Of a stretch of DNA of 64,000 nt, positions 33,418 to 45,125 are shown piece by piece. Origin of the DNA: Aegilops tauschii subsp. strangulata (lineage: Eukaryota; Streptophyta; Magnoliopsida; Poales; Poaceae); NCBI RefSeq assembly GCF_002575655.3, contig NC_053039.3:371109633-371173632 (forward strand). Direction: 5' to 3'. Under the pieces are notes generated by a model. That model searched no databases. It was not told the DNA's origin and worked only from the letters and a program-made list of their open reading frames with translations. Both the position numbers and the translations under genes were made by a program. Numbering within the stretch: position 1 is the first letter of the stretch; every line of letters begins with the position of its first letter.

Positions 33418-36400
33418 ATGGCCCGTGCTGTTGTTCCGTTGAATTTTAATGTGTTCCTAGAGAAAGCTAAGTTGAAAGATGATGGTAGCAACTACACTGA
33501 CTGGGTCCGTAACTTGAGGATTATCCTCATTGCTGCACAGAAGAATTACGTCCTGGAAGCACCGCTAGGTGCCAAACCCGCTGCAGGAGCAACGCCAGAT
33601 GTTATGAACGTCTGGCAGACTAAAGCTAATGACTACTCGATAGTCCAGTGTGCCATGCTTTACGGCTTAGAACCGGGACTTCAATGACGTTTTGAACGTC
33701 ATGGAGCATATGAGATGTTCCAGGAGTTGAAGTTAATATTTCAAGCAAATGCCCGGATTGAGAGATATGAAGTCTCCAATAAGTTCTACAGCTGCAAGAT
33801 GGAGGAGAATAGTTCTGTCAGTGAGCATATACTCAAAATGTCTGGGTATAACAATCACTTGATTCAACTGGGAGTTAATCTTCCGGATGATAGTGTCATT
33901 GACAGAATTCTTCAATCACTGCCACCAAGCTACAAGAGCTTCGTGATGAACTATAACATGCAAGGGATGGATAAGACAATTCCCGAGCTCTTCGCGATGC
34001 TAAAGGCTGCGGAGGTAGAAATCAAGAAGGAGCATCAAGTGTTGATGGTCAACAAGACCACCAGTTTCAAGAAAAAGTGTAAAGGGAAGAAGTGCAACTT
34101 CAAGAAGAACGGCAAGCAAGTTGCTGCTCAAGTGAAGAAACCCAAGTCTGGACCTAAGCCTGAGACTGAGTGCTTGTACTTCAAAGGGACTGGTCACTGG
34201 AAGCGGAACGGCCCTAAGTATTTGGCGGATAAGAAGGATGGCAAGGTGAACAAAGGTATATGTGATATAAATGTTATTGTTGTGTACCTTACTAATGCTC
34301 GCAGTAGCACCTTGGTATTTGATACTGGTTCTGTTGCTAATATTTGCAACTCAAAACAGGGACTACGGATTAAGCAAAGATTGGCTAAGGACGAGGTGAC
34401 GATGCGCGTGGGAAATGGTTCCAAAGTTGGTGTGATCGCGGTCGGCACGCTACCTCTACATCTACCTTCGGGATTAGTTTTAGACCTGAATAATTGTTAT
34501 TTGGTGCCAGCGTTGAGCATGAACATTATATCTGGATCTTGTTTGATGCGAGACGGTTACTCATTTAAATCAGAGAATAATGGTTGTTCTATTTATATGA
34601 GTAATATCTTTTATGGTCATGCACCCTTGAAGAGTGGTCTATTTTTATTGAATCTCGATAGTAGTGATACATATATTCATAATATTGAAGCCAAAAGATG
34701 CAGAGTTGATAATGATAGTGCAACTCATTTGTGGCACTGCCGTTTAGGTCATATTGGTGTAAAGCACATGAAGAAACTCCATTCTGATGGACTTTTGGAA
34801 TCACTTGATTATGAATCACTTGGTACTTGCGAACCATGCCTCATGGGCAAGATGACTAAAACTCCGTTCTCCGGAACAATGGAGCGAGCAACAGATTTGT
34901 TGGAAATCATACATAATGATGTATGTGGTCCAATGAATATTGAAGCTCGTGGCGGGTATCGTTATTTTCTCATCTTCATAGATGATTCGAGCATATATGG
35001 GTATATCTACTTGATGAAGCATAAGTCTGAAACATTTGAAAAGTTCAAAGAATTTCAGAGTGAAGTGGAAAATGATCGTAACAAGAAAATAAAGTTTCTA
35101 CGATCTGATCGTGGAGGAGAATATTGAGTTACGAGTTTGGTCTTCATTTGAAACAATGCGGAATGGTTTCGCAACTCACGCCACCCGGAACACCACAGCG
35201 TAATGGTGTGTCCGAACGTCGTAATCGTACTTTACTGGATATGGTGCGATCTATGATGTCTCTTACTGATTTACCGCTATCGTTTTGGGGTTATGCTTTA
35301 GAGACGGCTACATTCACGTTAAATAGGGCACCATCTAAATCCGTTGAGACGACACCTTATGAACTATGGTTTGGCAAGAAACCAAAGTTGTCGTTTCTGA
35401 AAGTTTGGGGCTGCGATGCTTATGTGAAAAAGCTTCAACCTGATAAGCCCGAACCCAAATCGGAGAAATGTGTCTTCATAGGATACCCAAAGGAGACTGT
35501 TGGGTACACCTTCTATCACAGATCCGAAGGCAAGACATTCATTGCTAAGAATGGATCGTTTCTAGAGGAGTTTCTCTCAAAAGAAGTGAGTGGGAGGAAA
35601 GTAGAACTTGATGAGGTAATTGTACCTGCTCCCTTATTGGAAAGTAGTTCATCACAGAAATCTGTTCATGTGACTCCTACACCAATTAGTGAGGAAGCTA
35701 ATGATGATGATCATGTAACTTCAGATCAAGTTACTACCGAACCTCGTAGGTCAACCAGAGTAAGATCCGCACCAGAGTGGTACGGTGATCCTGTTCTGGA
35801 GGTCATGTTACTTGGCCATGACGAACCTACGAACTATGAGGAAGCGATGATGAGCCCAGATTCCGCAAAATGGCTTGAGGCCATGAAATCCGAGATGGGA
35901 TCCATGTATGAGAACAAAGTGTGGACTTTGGTTGACTTGCCCGATGATCGGCAAGCCATCAAGAATAAATGGATCTTCAAGAAGAAGACTGACGCTGATG
36001 GTAATGTTACCATCTACAAAGCTCGACTTGTTGCAAAAGGTTTTCGACAAGTTCAACGAATTGACTACGATGAGACCTTCTCACCCATAGCGATGCTTAA
36101 GTCCGTCCGAATCATGTTAGCAATTGCTGCATTTTATGATTATGAAATTTGGCAAATGGATGTAAAGACTGCATTCCTGAATGGATTTTTGGAAGAAGAG
36201 TTGTATATGATGCAACCTGAAGGTTTTATCGATCCAAAGGGTGCTAACAAAGTGTGCAACCTCCAGCGATCCATTTATGGACTGGTGCAAGCATCTCGGA
36301 GTTGGAATAAATGTTTTGATAGTGTGATCAAAGCATATGGTTTTATACAGACTTTTGGAGAAGCCTGTATTTACAAGAAAGTGAGTGGGAGCTCTGTAGC

Positions 36401-37395
36401 ATTTCTAATATTATATGTGGATGACATATTGTTGATTGGAAATGATATAGTATTTCTGGATAGCATAAAAGATACTTGAATAAGAGTTTTTCAATGAAAG
36501 ACCTCGGTGAAGCTGCTTATATATTGGGCATTAAGATCTATAGAGATAGATCAAGACGCTTAATTGGACTTTCACAAAGCACATACCTTGACAAAGTTCT
36601 GAAGAAGTTCAAAATGGATCAAGCAAAGAAAGGGTTCTTGCCTGTGTTACAAGGTGTGAAGTTGAGTTAGACTCAATGCCCGACCACTAGAGAAGATAGA
36701 GAGAAAATGAAAGGTGTTCCCTATGCTTCAGCCATAGGCTCTATCATGTATGCAATGCTGTGTACCAGACCTGATGTGTGCCTTGCTATAAGTTTAGCAG
36801 GGAGGTACCAAAGTAATCCTGGAGTGGATCACTGGACAGCGGCCAAGAACGTCCTAAAATACCTGAAAAGGACTAAGGATATGTTTCTCGTTTATGGAGG
36901 TGACAAAGAGCTCGTCATAAATGGTTACGTCGATGCAAGCTTTGACACTGATCCGGATGACTCTAAGTCACAAATCGGATATGTGTTTATATTGAACGGT
37001 GGAGCTGTCAGTTGGTGCAGTTCTAAGCAAAGCGTCGTGGCGGGATCTACGTGTGAAGCGCAATACATGGCTGCTTCGGAAGCAGCAAATGAAGGAGTCT
37101 GGATGAAGGAGTTCATATCCGATCTAGGTGTCATACTAGTGCATCGGGTCCAATGAAAATCTTTTGTGACAATACTGGTGCAATTGCCTTGGCAAAGGAA
37201 TCCAGATTTCACAAGAGAACCAAGCACATCAAGAGACACTTCAATTCCATCCGCGATCAAGTCAAGGAGGGAGACATAGAGATTTGCAAGATACATACGG
37301 ATCTGAATGTTGCAGACCCGTTGACTAAGCCTCTCTCACGAGCAAAACATGATCAGCACCAAGACTCCATGGGTGTTAGAATCATTACTGTGTAA
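33418..37395 (+). pseudogene. Copia Gag-Pol remnant of Angela element B
   Basis: Near full-length copia polyprotein with five main lesions. Gag starts MARAVVPLNF; a TGA at 33685-33687 stops it at codon 90 and the same frame resumes. The zinc knuckle reads CLYFKGTGHWKRNGP, with two of its cysteines replaced. Protease DTGSV lies at about 34320. Integrase has THLWHCRLGHIGVKHMKK and PPGTPQRNGVSERRNRTLLD, with a frameshift at about 35124 in between. RT has YVDDILLIG (about 36412-36438), then a shift at about 36477 and a TAG at about 36668. RNase H reads NGYVDASFDTDPDDSKSQIG, with a last shift at about 37154 before DNTGAIALAKESRFHKRTKH. The domain order (integrase before RT) defines copia. The element cannot make its own proteins. 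Confidence 0.93.
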
Positions 37396-37428
37396 TCTAG
37401 ATTATTGACTCTAGTGCAAGTGGGAGAC

Positions 37429-39160
37429 TTAAGGAAATATGCCCTAGAGGCAATAATAAAGTTGTTATTTATATTTCCTTATATCATGATAAATATTTAT
37501 TATTCATGCTAGAATTGTATTAACCGGAACCTTAGTACATGTGTGAATAAATAGACAAACAGAGTGTCACTAGTATGCCTCTACTTGACTAGCTCGTTGA
37601 ATCAAAGATGGTTATGTTTCCTACCCATAGACATGTGTTGTCATTTGATTAACGGGATCACATCATTAGAGAATGATGTGATTGACTTGACCCATTCCGT
37701 TAGCTTAGCACTTGATCGTTTAGTATATTGCTATTGCTTTCTTCATGCCTTATACATGTTCCTATGACTATGAGATTATGCAACTCCCGAATACCGGAGG
37801 AACACTTCGTGTGCTACAAAACGTCACAACGTAACTGGGTGATTATAAAGGTGCTCTACAGGTATCTCCGATGGTACTTGTTGAGTTGGCATAGATCAAG
37901 ATTAGGATTTGTCACTCCGATTGTCGGAGAGGTATCTCTGGGCCCTCTCGGTAATACACATCACTATAAGCCTTGCAAGCAATGTAACTAATGAGTTAGT
38001 TGCGGGATGATGCATTACCGGTAAAGAGACTTGCCGGTAACAATATTGAACTAGGTATTGAGATACCGACGATCGAATCTTGGGCAAGTAACATACCGAT
38101 GACAAAGGGAACAACGTATGTTGTTATGCGGTTTGACCGATAAAGATCTTCGTAGAATATGTAGGAACCAATATGAGCATCCAGGTTCCTCTATTTGTTA
38201 TTGACCGAAGATAAGTCTCGGTCATGTCTACATAGTTCTCGAACCCGTAGGGTCCGCACGCTTAACGTTCGGTGACGATCGGCATTATGAGTTTATGTGT
38301 TTTGATGTACCAAAGATAGTTCGGAGTCCCGGATGTGATCATGGACATGACGAGGAGTCTCGAAATTGTCGAGACATAAATATTGATATATTGGACGACT
38401 ATATTCGGACACCGGATGAGTTCCGGGGGTCACCGGATATTTATCGGAGTGCCGGGGGGTTATCGGAACCCCCGGGGGATATAATGGGCCAACATGGGCC
38501 TTGTGGGAGAGAGGAGAGGGCCTAGGGCTGGCCGCCCCCCCTTGGGAGTCTGAATTGGACAAGGAGGGGGGCAGCGCCCCCTCTTTCCTCCCTCTCTCCT
38601 TCTCCTTCCTTCCCCCTTCCTCCTTCCTAGTTGGACTAGGAAAGGGGAGTCCTACTCCCACTAGGAGGAGGACTCCCCCTCTCCTTGGCACGCCCCAAGG
38701 CCGGCCAGCCTCCCCCTTGCTCCTTTATATACGGGGGCAAGGGGCACCCTAGAACACACAAGTTGATCATTGATCTCTTAGCCTGTGCGGTGCCCCCCTC
38801 CACCATAATCCACCTTGGTCATATTGTCGTAGCGCTTAGGAGAAACCCTGTGCCGGTAACTTCATCATCACCGTCATCACACCGTCGTGCTGACGAAGCT
38901 CTCCCTCGAAGCTCTACTGGATCGTGAGTTGGTGGGACATCACCGAGCTGAAGGTGTGCAGATCGCGGAGGTGTCATATGTTCGGTACTAGGATCGGTCG
39001 ATCGTGAAGACATACGACTACATCAACCGCGTTGTCATAACGCTTCCGCTTTCGGTCTACGAGGGTACGTGGACAACACTCTCCCCTCTCATTTCTATGC
39101 ATCACCATGATCTTGCGTGTGCGTAGGATTTTTTTTTTGAAATTACTACGTTACCCAACA
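37429..39160 (+). repeat. Angela 3' LTR of element B
   Basis: This 1732-bp LTR is the counterpart of 24993-26748 in inverted orientation. Landmarks: GCCCTAGAGGCAATAATAAA at the start, CCGTAGGGTCCGCACG in the centre, CTTTATATACGGGGGC (TATA region, about 38723-38738) and GTACGTGGACAACACTCTCC near the end. Confidence 0.88.
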
Positions 39161-41941
39161 AAACTTGCCAATGAAGGATCTAAGCACATGATTCATCAAT
39201 CTCATGAAATTACTAGGTGCATTTGTTAATCCAAAAGGCATAACCAACCATTCATACAAGCCAATTTTTTTTCTTAAATGCATTTTTCCATTCGTCACCC
39301 TCTTTCATTCTTATTTGGTGGTAACCACTTCGCAAATCAATTTTGGAAAATATGGTGGAGCCACACAGTTCATCAAGCATGTCATCGAGCCTAGGAATAG
39401 GGTGGCGATATCTCACAGTTATGTTGTTAATGGATCTACAATCAGTGCACATGCGCATGGTACCATCTTTCTTTGGAACTAAAAGAATGGGAACAACACA
39501 AGGAGAAAGACTTTCCCTTACATACCCTTTGTTAAGAAGATCTTCTACCTGCCTCTGAATTTCCTTCGTCTCCTCTGGGTTTGCTCGATACGGTGGCCGA
39601 TCTGGTAGTGGGGCGCCCGGAACCAAGTCGATTTGGTGCTCAATGCCCCGCTTCGGTGGCAACCCAGGTGGTACCTCCTTGGGAAACACATCCCCATACT
39701 CCTGCAAAAGATCAAAAACAACACTAGGAAGAGTTGAGGGTAAATCGTTAGCAGCCAATAAAGTTTCCTTGTACATGAGTACAAAGAATGGAGTATTAGG
39801 TTCTCTCAATTCCCGTAGATCCCTTTTCCTAGCCATCATAACTAATCCCTGTTTTTCCCGGGGCTTGGTCATATTTGGCTGTGGAGCTTTTGGCTGTGGA
39901 AACACTCCCTCACTATGTTGGTGGCTCACTCGTTGTGTATGATCACTCTCTCCCTTTTTCTTTCCTTTTCTTTTCATCTCATCAAGATAGACTTCCTCGG
40001 GTGTCATGGGAAGCCAAGTGAACTTTTCTCCTCTATGGACAAAACATAAGCGATTTGCACGCCCGCTGATTTGCACATCACGGTCATGCAACCACGGTCG
40101 CCCAAGAAGCAAGTGACAAGCGTGCATCGGAACCACATCACACTCAAAATCATCCTGATATGTCCCTACTGAAATTGGTATTTGCACGCTGCTAATCACC
40201 TTAATTGCGCCGCAATCATTCATCCATTGCATGCGGCATGGGTGTGGGTGACGTTTTGTTTGCAATTGAAGCTTCTCGACCATCTCCGTACTTGCAATAT
40301 TGTTGCAGCTGCCACTATCAACAATCACTCGACATATCTTGGAGTTGATAAGGCAACGGGTGTGGAAAAGATTATGCCACGGACCCTTTTCCTCCTCCAC
40401 AACCTGGGCGTTAAGTGAACGACATACAACCAAAGCTTCTCCATCAAGTTCCTCATGAGATAAAATAGTTCCTCCTACTTCCCAACATTGCTCCTCTTCC
40501 ACTTCATCATTGCCACCTTCAGGGTCACTTCAGACTCCCATTCACCTCGTTCATTGATGATCATAGTTCTTTTGCTTGTACATTCCGAAGAAATATGACC
40601 TGTTCCTTTGCACTTGTGGCATTGAATGTTGTTGCTGCGTGTAGAACTCTTTTCTGGAGGTGGAGCAGAGGATACTCCTACTGTAGCTGATGACATCTTA
40701 CCTTGATTGCGAATGGTAGGCGAGGAAGCCGTCGAGGCATGTGGGTGTCTAGGTGGTGCACCCTCAAACTGAGAACCATATGGCTGTTGTGCTCGCTGCC
40801 ATGAGCGTGTGGTGGTGCGGCCTTGGAAAGCACGAGTATGACCATTACGCATATTTTTCTTCTCAACTCTTATAGCATGATGTACAACATCTTGTAATGT
40901 ATCATAAGGAAACATCTCCACAAAATCTGATATTTCATCATTCAGCCCATGTAAAAATCTCGCCATCTTTTCCTCATCACTTTCACGGGTTCTTGTCCGA
41001 ATTAGTAGCACCTCCATCTCTTTATAGTACTCCTCAACAGTGCGGGAACCTTGAGTGAGACCCTGCAACTGCTTGTACAATTGCCTCTCATAGTATGATG
41101 GAACAAAACGGTGCCTCATGACTTCCTTCATCAAAGTCCAGCCGCGGATATGATTATTGCCTGACATCAACCGATCGTCTTGCAGCTGATTCCACCATGT
41201 AAGAGCATAACCAGAGAACTCCATAACAGCAAGATCAACTCTCTTGGCTTCAGAAAAACCATGGATGCAAAAGATTTGATCACACTTCTCTTCCCACTTA
41301 ATATATGCATCCGGATCCTCTTTTCCCATGAATGATGGCACATGTAGCTTCACTCTCGCGTGGTTGCCACGATCATCCTGATCATGACGGTCATAATGGT
41401 CACCATTGCGACCAAAAACAGCACCACGGTGATGCGGGGAGTAGGGTTCATAGTCCCCCATTCCTTCATCTTCGTCACCATGCTCGGAGAGATCTTCAAG
41501 GAAGATGGCATCACCATCATGTGCTGCTCGTCGCCGGTGATCAGCAGCAAACCCGCGGAGCTCATGGCCTCTCCCGCGAGCTTCTCCTCCATGCAGCCCA
41601 CCCTCATGGGGGGCAGCAAAGTCGTCATGCCTCCGTTCAGCACCAATAGCAGGGGCGCCGTGGGCAGCAACTCCTGCCGCTCTTCCATGACCAACATGGT
41701 GATCGTCATTTCATTGACATTGCCGGTTGTCGGCAGCCGGCGAGGTAGCGGGGTTGTGTTGATGTTGATCCCCATTACCCGCGATAGGAAGACGACCACC
41801 GAACATCCTTCGCATAGCTGCAACTATACTCTCCTCAATCATATCACCAAGTGTTGCACGAGTTTTTGGGAGATCATCTTCCACATGTTGATGTCCATGT
41901 ACACTCGAGTTGGATCCTGTCATGTTAACTCTTGGAAGCAA
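39161..41941 (-). pseudogene. Gypsy Gag-Pol remnant (G2): gag, protease, partial RT
   Basis: Gag starts at 41941 (MLPRVNMTGSNSS) and has a TGA after about 76 codons (about 41711). The frame reopens and includes VKLHVPSFMGKEDPDAYIKW and MEFSGYALTWWNQL, typical of retrotransposon gag, and a zinc knuckle CHKCKGTGHISSEC (about 40618-40577). A shift near 40515 leads into protease (VIVDSGSCNNIAS, about 40330) and RT with VPILLVPKKDGTMRMCTDCR and [21 protein letters not shown] run of A at about 39268-39275 causes another shift. RT then reads [20 protein letters not shown] and stops at FIGKF, where Angela B is inserted just before the YFDD motif. RNase H and integrase are missing. Confidence 0.9.
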
Positions 41942-43510
41942 GTGGAAAAAGAAAAATATATGTGGAAAACACTCAGCTCACCTTCTTGCTTACCCAAATT
42001 CTAATGATTCCTTGGCGGCTGTGCGGAAGTAACAAATCAGGAGTGAACGGGCGAATGAAAGGAAGGAAGCTAACGATTTCTAGGTGGATCTGGGTGGGGT
42101 AAAAAGGGTGGACTAGTGCTGAGATCCAATCGATGCAAACCAAATGAACAAGAAATTTTTTGTAGATCCTTGCACCATGTTTGAGCTGCAACACTTGCCA
42201 CTTCAACTTCTGAAATTTCTCACCAAACAGAATATGATTGCACACTTGCTCGACACTTTCTCTTCTCTTTTTTTACTCTCTTTTTTCACTCTTTTTTTGC
42301 TCTTTTTTCACTCTTTTTTTTTTGCAGCACAAAAGATCCAACAACAAGACTCAAAGAAAAACAGCAGCAACTTTGGATAGAACTTGGTGCAAACACAAAG
42401 AGGAAAGCAAACAACTAGATCTCAGCAAACAAAGGCTTGGATTTTTTGTGGCTTTTTGGCTTTGGACTCTAGGACGGGGAAAAGCCAAACTAAAAAGGAT
42501 AGATCTAGCAACAAAGATACAAATCCTATCGTGTACACCTTGCTCTGAATACCAGATGATGCGACACCGTCTTCGGAGAAGAGGGTGTTCAAGGGGAGGT
42601 CCGATCTTCACGGCGTAGGATCGATAAATGGATGGGGATAACTAGCTGCAAGCAGCCGAAAAATGGAAAATAAGAGATTATGACCCGACGAGGAGGATGC
42701 TCACCGGACCTTGCAATCCGAACATTCGCCGATCCACAACCCACAATACTACCCCACACAACCACGCTCAAGTCATGGAGCACGGGATAAGTGCAATCTG
42801 CAAGGGAAACCACGAACTCTAACCCACACAACACGATCTAGTCGTGAAGCACGAATTAGGAGCAATTTCTCAAGGAATCACGAGAATAAGGATAACAAGA
42901 GCTCTCCAATCTCAGGAGGAGTCTATGTCTTTGGTCTTTGATAGAAATGGCAAAAGTCCCCAACGAAGGGAAGAGCTAGCCTATTTATAATCAGGACAAC
43001 CCCCTGGATAGGTGTGAAAGAGAACCAGCTTTGTTTTGACTAAATGACTTAGAGACTTAATGAGGTAGCTTCTGGAATACTCTCGTTGGAGGTGGTTGGC
43101 AGTTCCTGAGCAAACATTGTTCACTAGAGTAGAACAATGTTTCCTTCAGCAGCAAACTCAAGTTTTGGGAACCTTTCGCAAGTTGGAATATCCAAACTCG
43201 TGCAAAACATTGTTTCGTCAGAATCGGAACAATGTTTCTTCAGCAGACAACTCACTCTTCATGAATTCCTAACTTTGTTTCTTCGCCATAAAACATTGTT
43301 TTGCACGGACTACAATGTGTTTGGCCTTCTTCGATATCGCACCTGAGTTCAACCAACAATAAAGGAGGTGAAGGCACAACCATGTTTTCAAGGTCAAATG
43401 ATATACTTAAGGTAGTGTTCACCTGATCATGTATTTTCATTGCGCGGCTTCTTGTGATTGGACCGTTGATGATTGGTGGTGCGGTGCCCATGGTTGGGAT
43501 GTCCTCATCA
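39161..43510 (-). mobile_element. Gypsy element G2 (chromovirus/CRM-like), minus strand, 3' half missing
   Basis: The 5' LTR is 42557-43510 on the minus strand (954 bp, TGATGAGGACATCC...GTGTCGCATCA). A primer-binding-like TGGTATTCAGAGCAAGG follows two bases inside; it is close to the initiator-Met form but has one extra base. Gag starts at about 41941 and pol runs to 39161, where Angela B interrupts it inside RT. The rest of pol and the 3' LTR are absent. The LTR itself encodes GPITRSRAMKIHDQVNTTLS, which resembles the end of Pol, as known for CRM-type elements whose pol runs into the LTR. It interrupts an Angela-like LTR at 43511. Confidence 0.82.
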
Positions 43511-43922
43511 CCTCCGGAGATACCTGTAAAGCATCTTTATAATCACCCAGGTACGTTGTGACGTTTGATAGCACACAAGGCATTCCTCCGGTATCTGGGA
43601 GTTGCATAATCTCATAGTCGAAGGAATAAGTATTTGACATGAAGAAAGCAATAGAAGTAAACTGAATGATCGTTATGCTAAGCTAACGTGTGGGTATTGT
43701 CCATCACATCATTCTCCTAATGATGTGATCTCGTTATCAAATGACAACACATGTCCATGGTTAGGAAACCTTAACCATCTTTGATCAATGAGCTAGTCTA
43801 GTAGAGGCTTACTAGGGACACGGTATTTGTTTATGTATCTAGCATGAATAATAAACCTTTATCATGAATAAGGAAATATAAAATAACAACTTTATTATTG
43901 CCTCTAGGGCATATTTCCTTCA
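43511..43922 (-). mobile_element. Angela/WIS-related copia LTR, 5' part (right piece of the split LTR)
   Basis: Minus-strand LTR start. On the plus strand it ends GCATATTTCCTTCA at 43922. It corresponds to the first 410 bp or so of an Angela-like LTR. Together with 19565-20026 it would make one LTR lacking a middle part of roughly 0.9 kb. The LINE reading resumes immediately at 43923. Confidence 0.8.
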
Positions 43923-44059
43923 TGCCGGCATGGGATACTCTCTCATATTGGGGCTGATGGTCAATGCCCCGTCTGTTGTCAAAGTGCGGAAGATATTGGG
44001 CACTTGTTGAAGTGCCCCAGATCATTGAAACTCCCACTGATGTTGGAAATTGTGTAATG

Positions 44060-44921
44060 ATCAATATTGGGACAATTGCATTTGTTACCCCTAGTTGGTT
44101 CCTACCCATGGGTTTTGCCCTTACTTTTCGAGCTTGCTCAGTTTTGCCCTTGCTTTTTCCGTTGAGGGCCCTCGAATGCCCTTTGACCGTTTGACCAAAA
44201 CTTTGAAAATTCATAACTAATTCATATGAACTCAGAAAAATGCAAATAAGATATCAAAATGTTCAGATAAATATTACCTTTATGTGCATATCATTTGCAT
44301 TCAGGACAAAAGCATGCTTTAAACTACCTGAGGTAACTAATGTTATTAACATTATTAAAAATAAAAAGGTATAAACAATATTTTTTCATGAATAAAAATT
44401 ACAGGCAAATGTAGGTGATGTTTTCTGAACATCCTGATATCTTATTTGCATTTTTCTGAGTTCATATCAACTTGTTATGAAGTTTCCAAATAATGGTCAA
44501 AGTCGTTAGAACATTCTTAACAAGATGATACGAACTCAGGAAAATGCAAATAAGATATCTGGATGTTCAGAAAACATCACCTACATTTGCATGTAATTTT
44601 TTATCATGAAAAAAATATTGTTTATACCTTTTTATTTTTAATAATGTTAATAACATTAATTACCTCGGGTAGTTTAAAGGGTGCTTTTGTCCTGAATGCA
44701 AATGATATGCACATAAAGGTAATGTTTATCTGAACATTTTGATGTCTTATTTTCATTTTTCTGAGTCCATATGTATTAGTTATGAATTTTCAAAGTTTTG
44801 GTCAAACGGTCAAAGGGCATTGGAGGGACCACGATGGAAAAAGTAAGGGCAAAACTGAGCAAGCTTGAAAAGTAAGGGCAAAACCAACTAGGGGTAAAAA
44901 TGCAATTGTCCCATCAATATA
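44060..44921. mobile_element. Fold-back element with Mutator-like 9-bp target duplications
   Basis: The element 44069-44912 (844 bp) starts GGGACAATTGCATTT and ends AAATGCAATTGTCCC. Its two halves are near-perfect inverted copies of about 400 bp each (for example CCTAGTTGGTT..., TTGACCGTTTGACCAAAACT, ATCAAAATGTTCAGATAAA and their complements), leaving a short centre near 44480-44510. The flanks ATCAATATT (44060-44068) and ATCAATATA (44913-44921) match in 8 of 9 bases. Long inverted repeats with 9-bp duplications fit a non-autonomous Mutator-like fold-back element. No coding sequence. Confidence 0.88.
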
Positions 44922-44979
44922 TCATGCCATGTTGATAGCTAAAGGAGTGTAGTTATGGAACATATCCTTCGGTTATCTT

Positions 44980-45125
44980 AGGCCTTGTTCGTTTAAACCT
45001 CTCTTGGTGAGGACTGGAGAGGTTTGGAGGGGAATCGAGGGGGATTTTGACTTATAGGAGATTTAGTCCTCCCCAATCCACCCCACTCCCCTTCAAACCT
45101 CTTCCAGCCAAACGGGTCTAGAAGA
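44980..45125. mobile_element. Small MITE-like element
   Basis: A segment of about 145 bp opening GGCCTTGTTCGTTTAAACCT and ending AGCCAAACGGGTC, with purine-rich and pyrimidine-rich halves that can pair (GGAGAGGTTTGGAGGGGAAT against CCCCTTCAAACCTCTTCC). It resembles common grass MITEs with GGCCTTGTTCG termini. Target duplications are unclear. Confidence 0.55.

Larger units (their letters stand above)
32621..39160 (+). mobile_element. Angela-type copia element B, plus strand, 5' LTR missing
   Basis: The internal leader begins at about 32629 (TATGAGATGATCATG), a point several hundred bases inside the element judged from copy A. The 5' LTR and primer-binding site are therefore gone. The polyprotein remnant is 33418-37395. 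The polypurine region (AAGTGGGAGAC) and the 3' LTR, 37429-39160, follow; the LTR ends TACGTTACCCAACA and its first bases are TTAAGG instead of TGAAGG. After 39160 the sequence enters gypsy pol on the minus strand. It is joined head to head with element A at 32620/32621 through a filler of about 8 bases. Confidence 0.87.
18986..44059 (+). pseudogene. Second LINE fragment, plus strand, split by a 24-kb nested insertion
   Basis: Left part 18986-19564: SSSFTWLSILAGI-like remnants, IWR...YGDRVNIWTSPLVPSS (about 19170-19240), then KIFCWCAL running into the breakpoint. The right part resumes at 43923 in a matching position: LPAWDTLS, then GADGQCPVCCQSAEDIGHLL and KCPRSLKL (about 43949-44030), the zinc-binding domain at the end of plant LINE ORF2. 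Everything between 19565 and 43922 is retrotransposon sequence. The edge pentamers TGCTC and TGCCG are similar, not identical. A block of about 93 bp near 19023 is repeated at 19116 (GGAGGTGTGT(T/C)GAGTG). Possible further LINE sequence (VKLNVDAS, RNase H-like) is at about 45265-45290. Confidence 0.78.

Noticed and set aside
24993..39160. One Angela insertion with paired LTRs and target duplication
   Set aside because: The outer LTRs are in opposite orientation and the flanking pentamers differ (CTTCA and AAACT), so two insertions plus a deletion fit better.
41360..42004. 214-residue plus-strand frame
   Set aside because: It is the antisense shadow of the gypsy gag gene.
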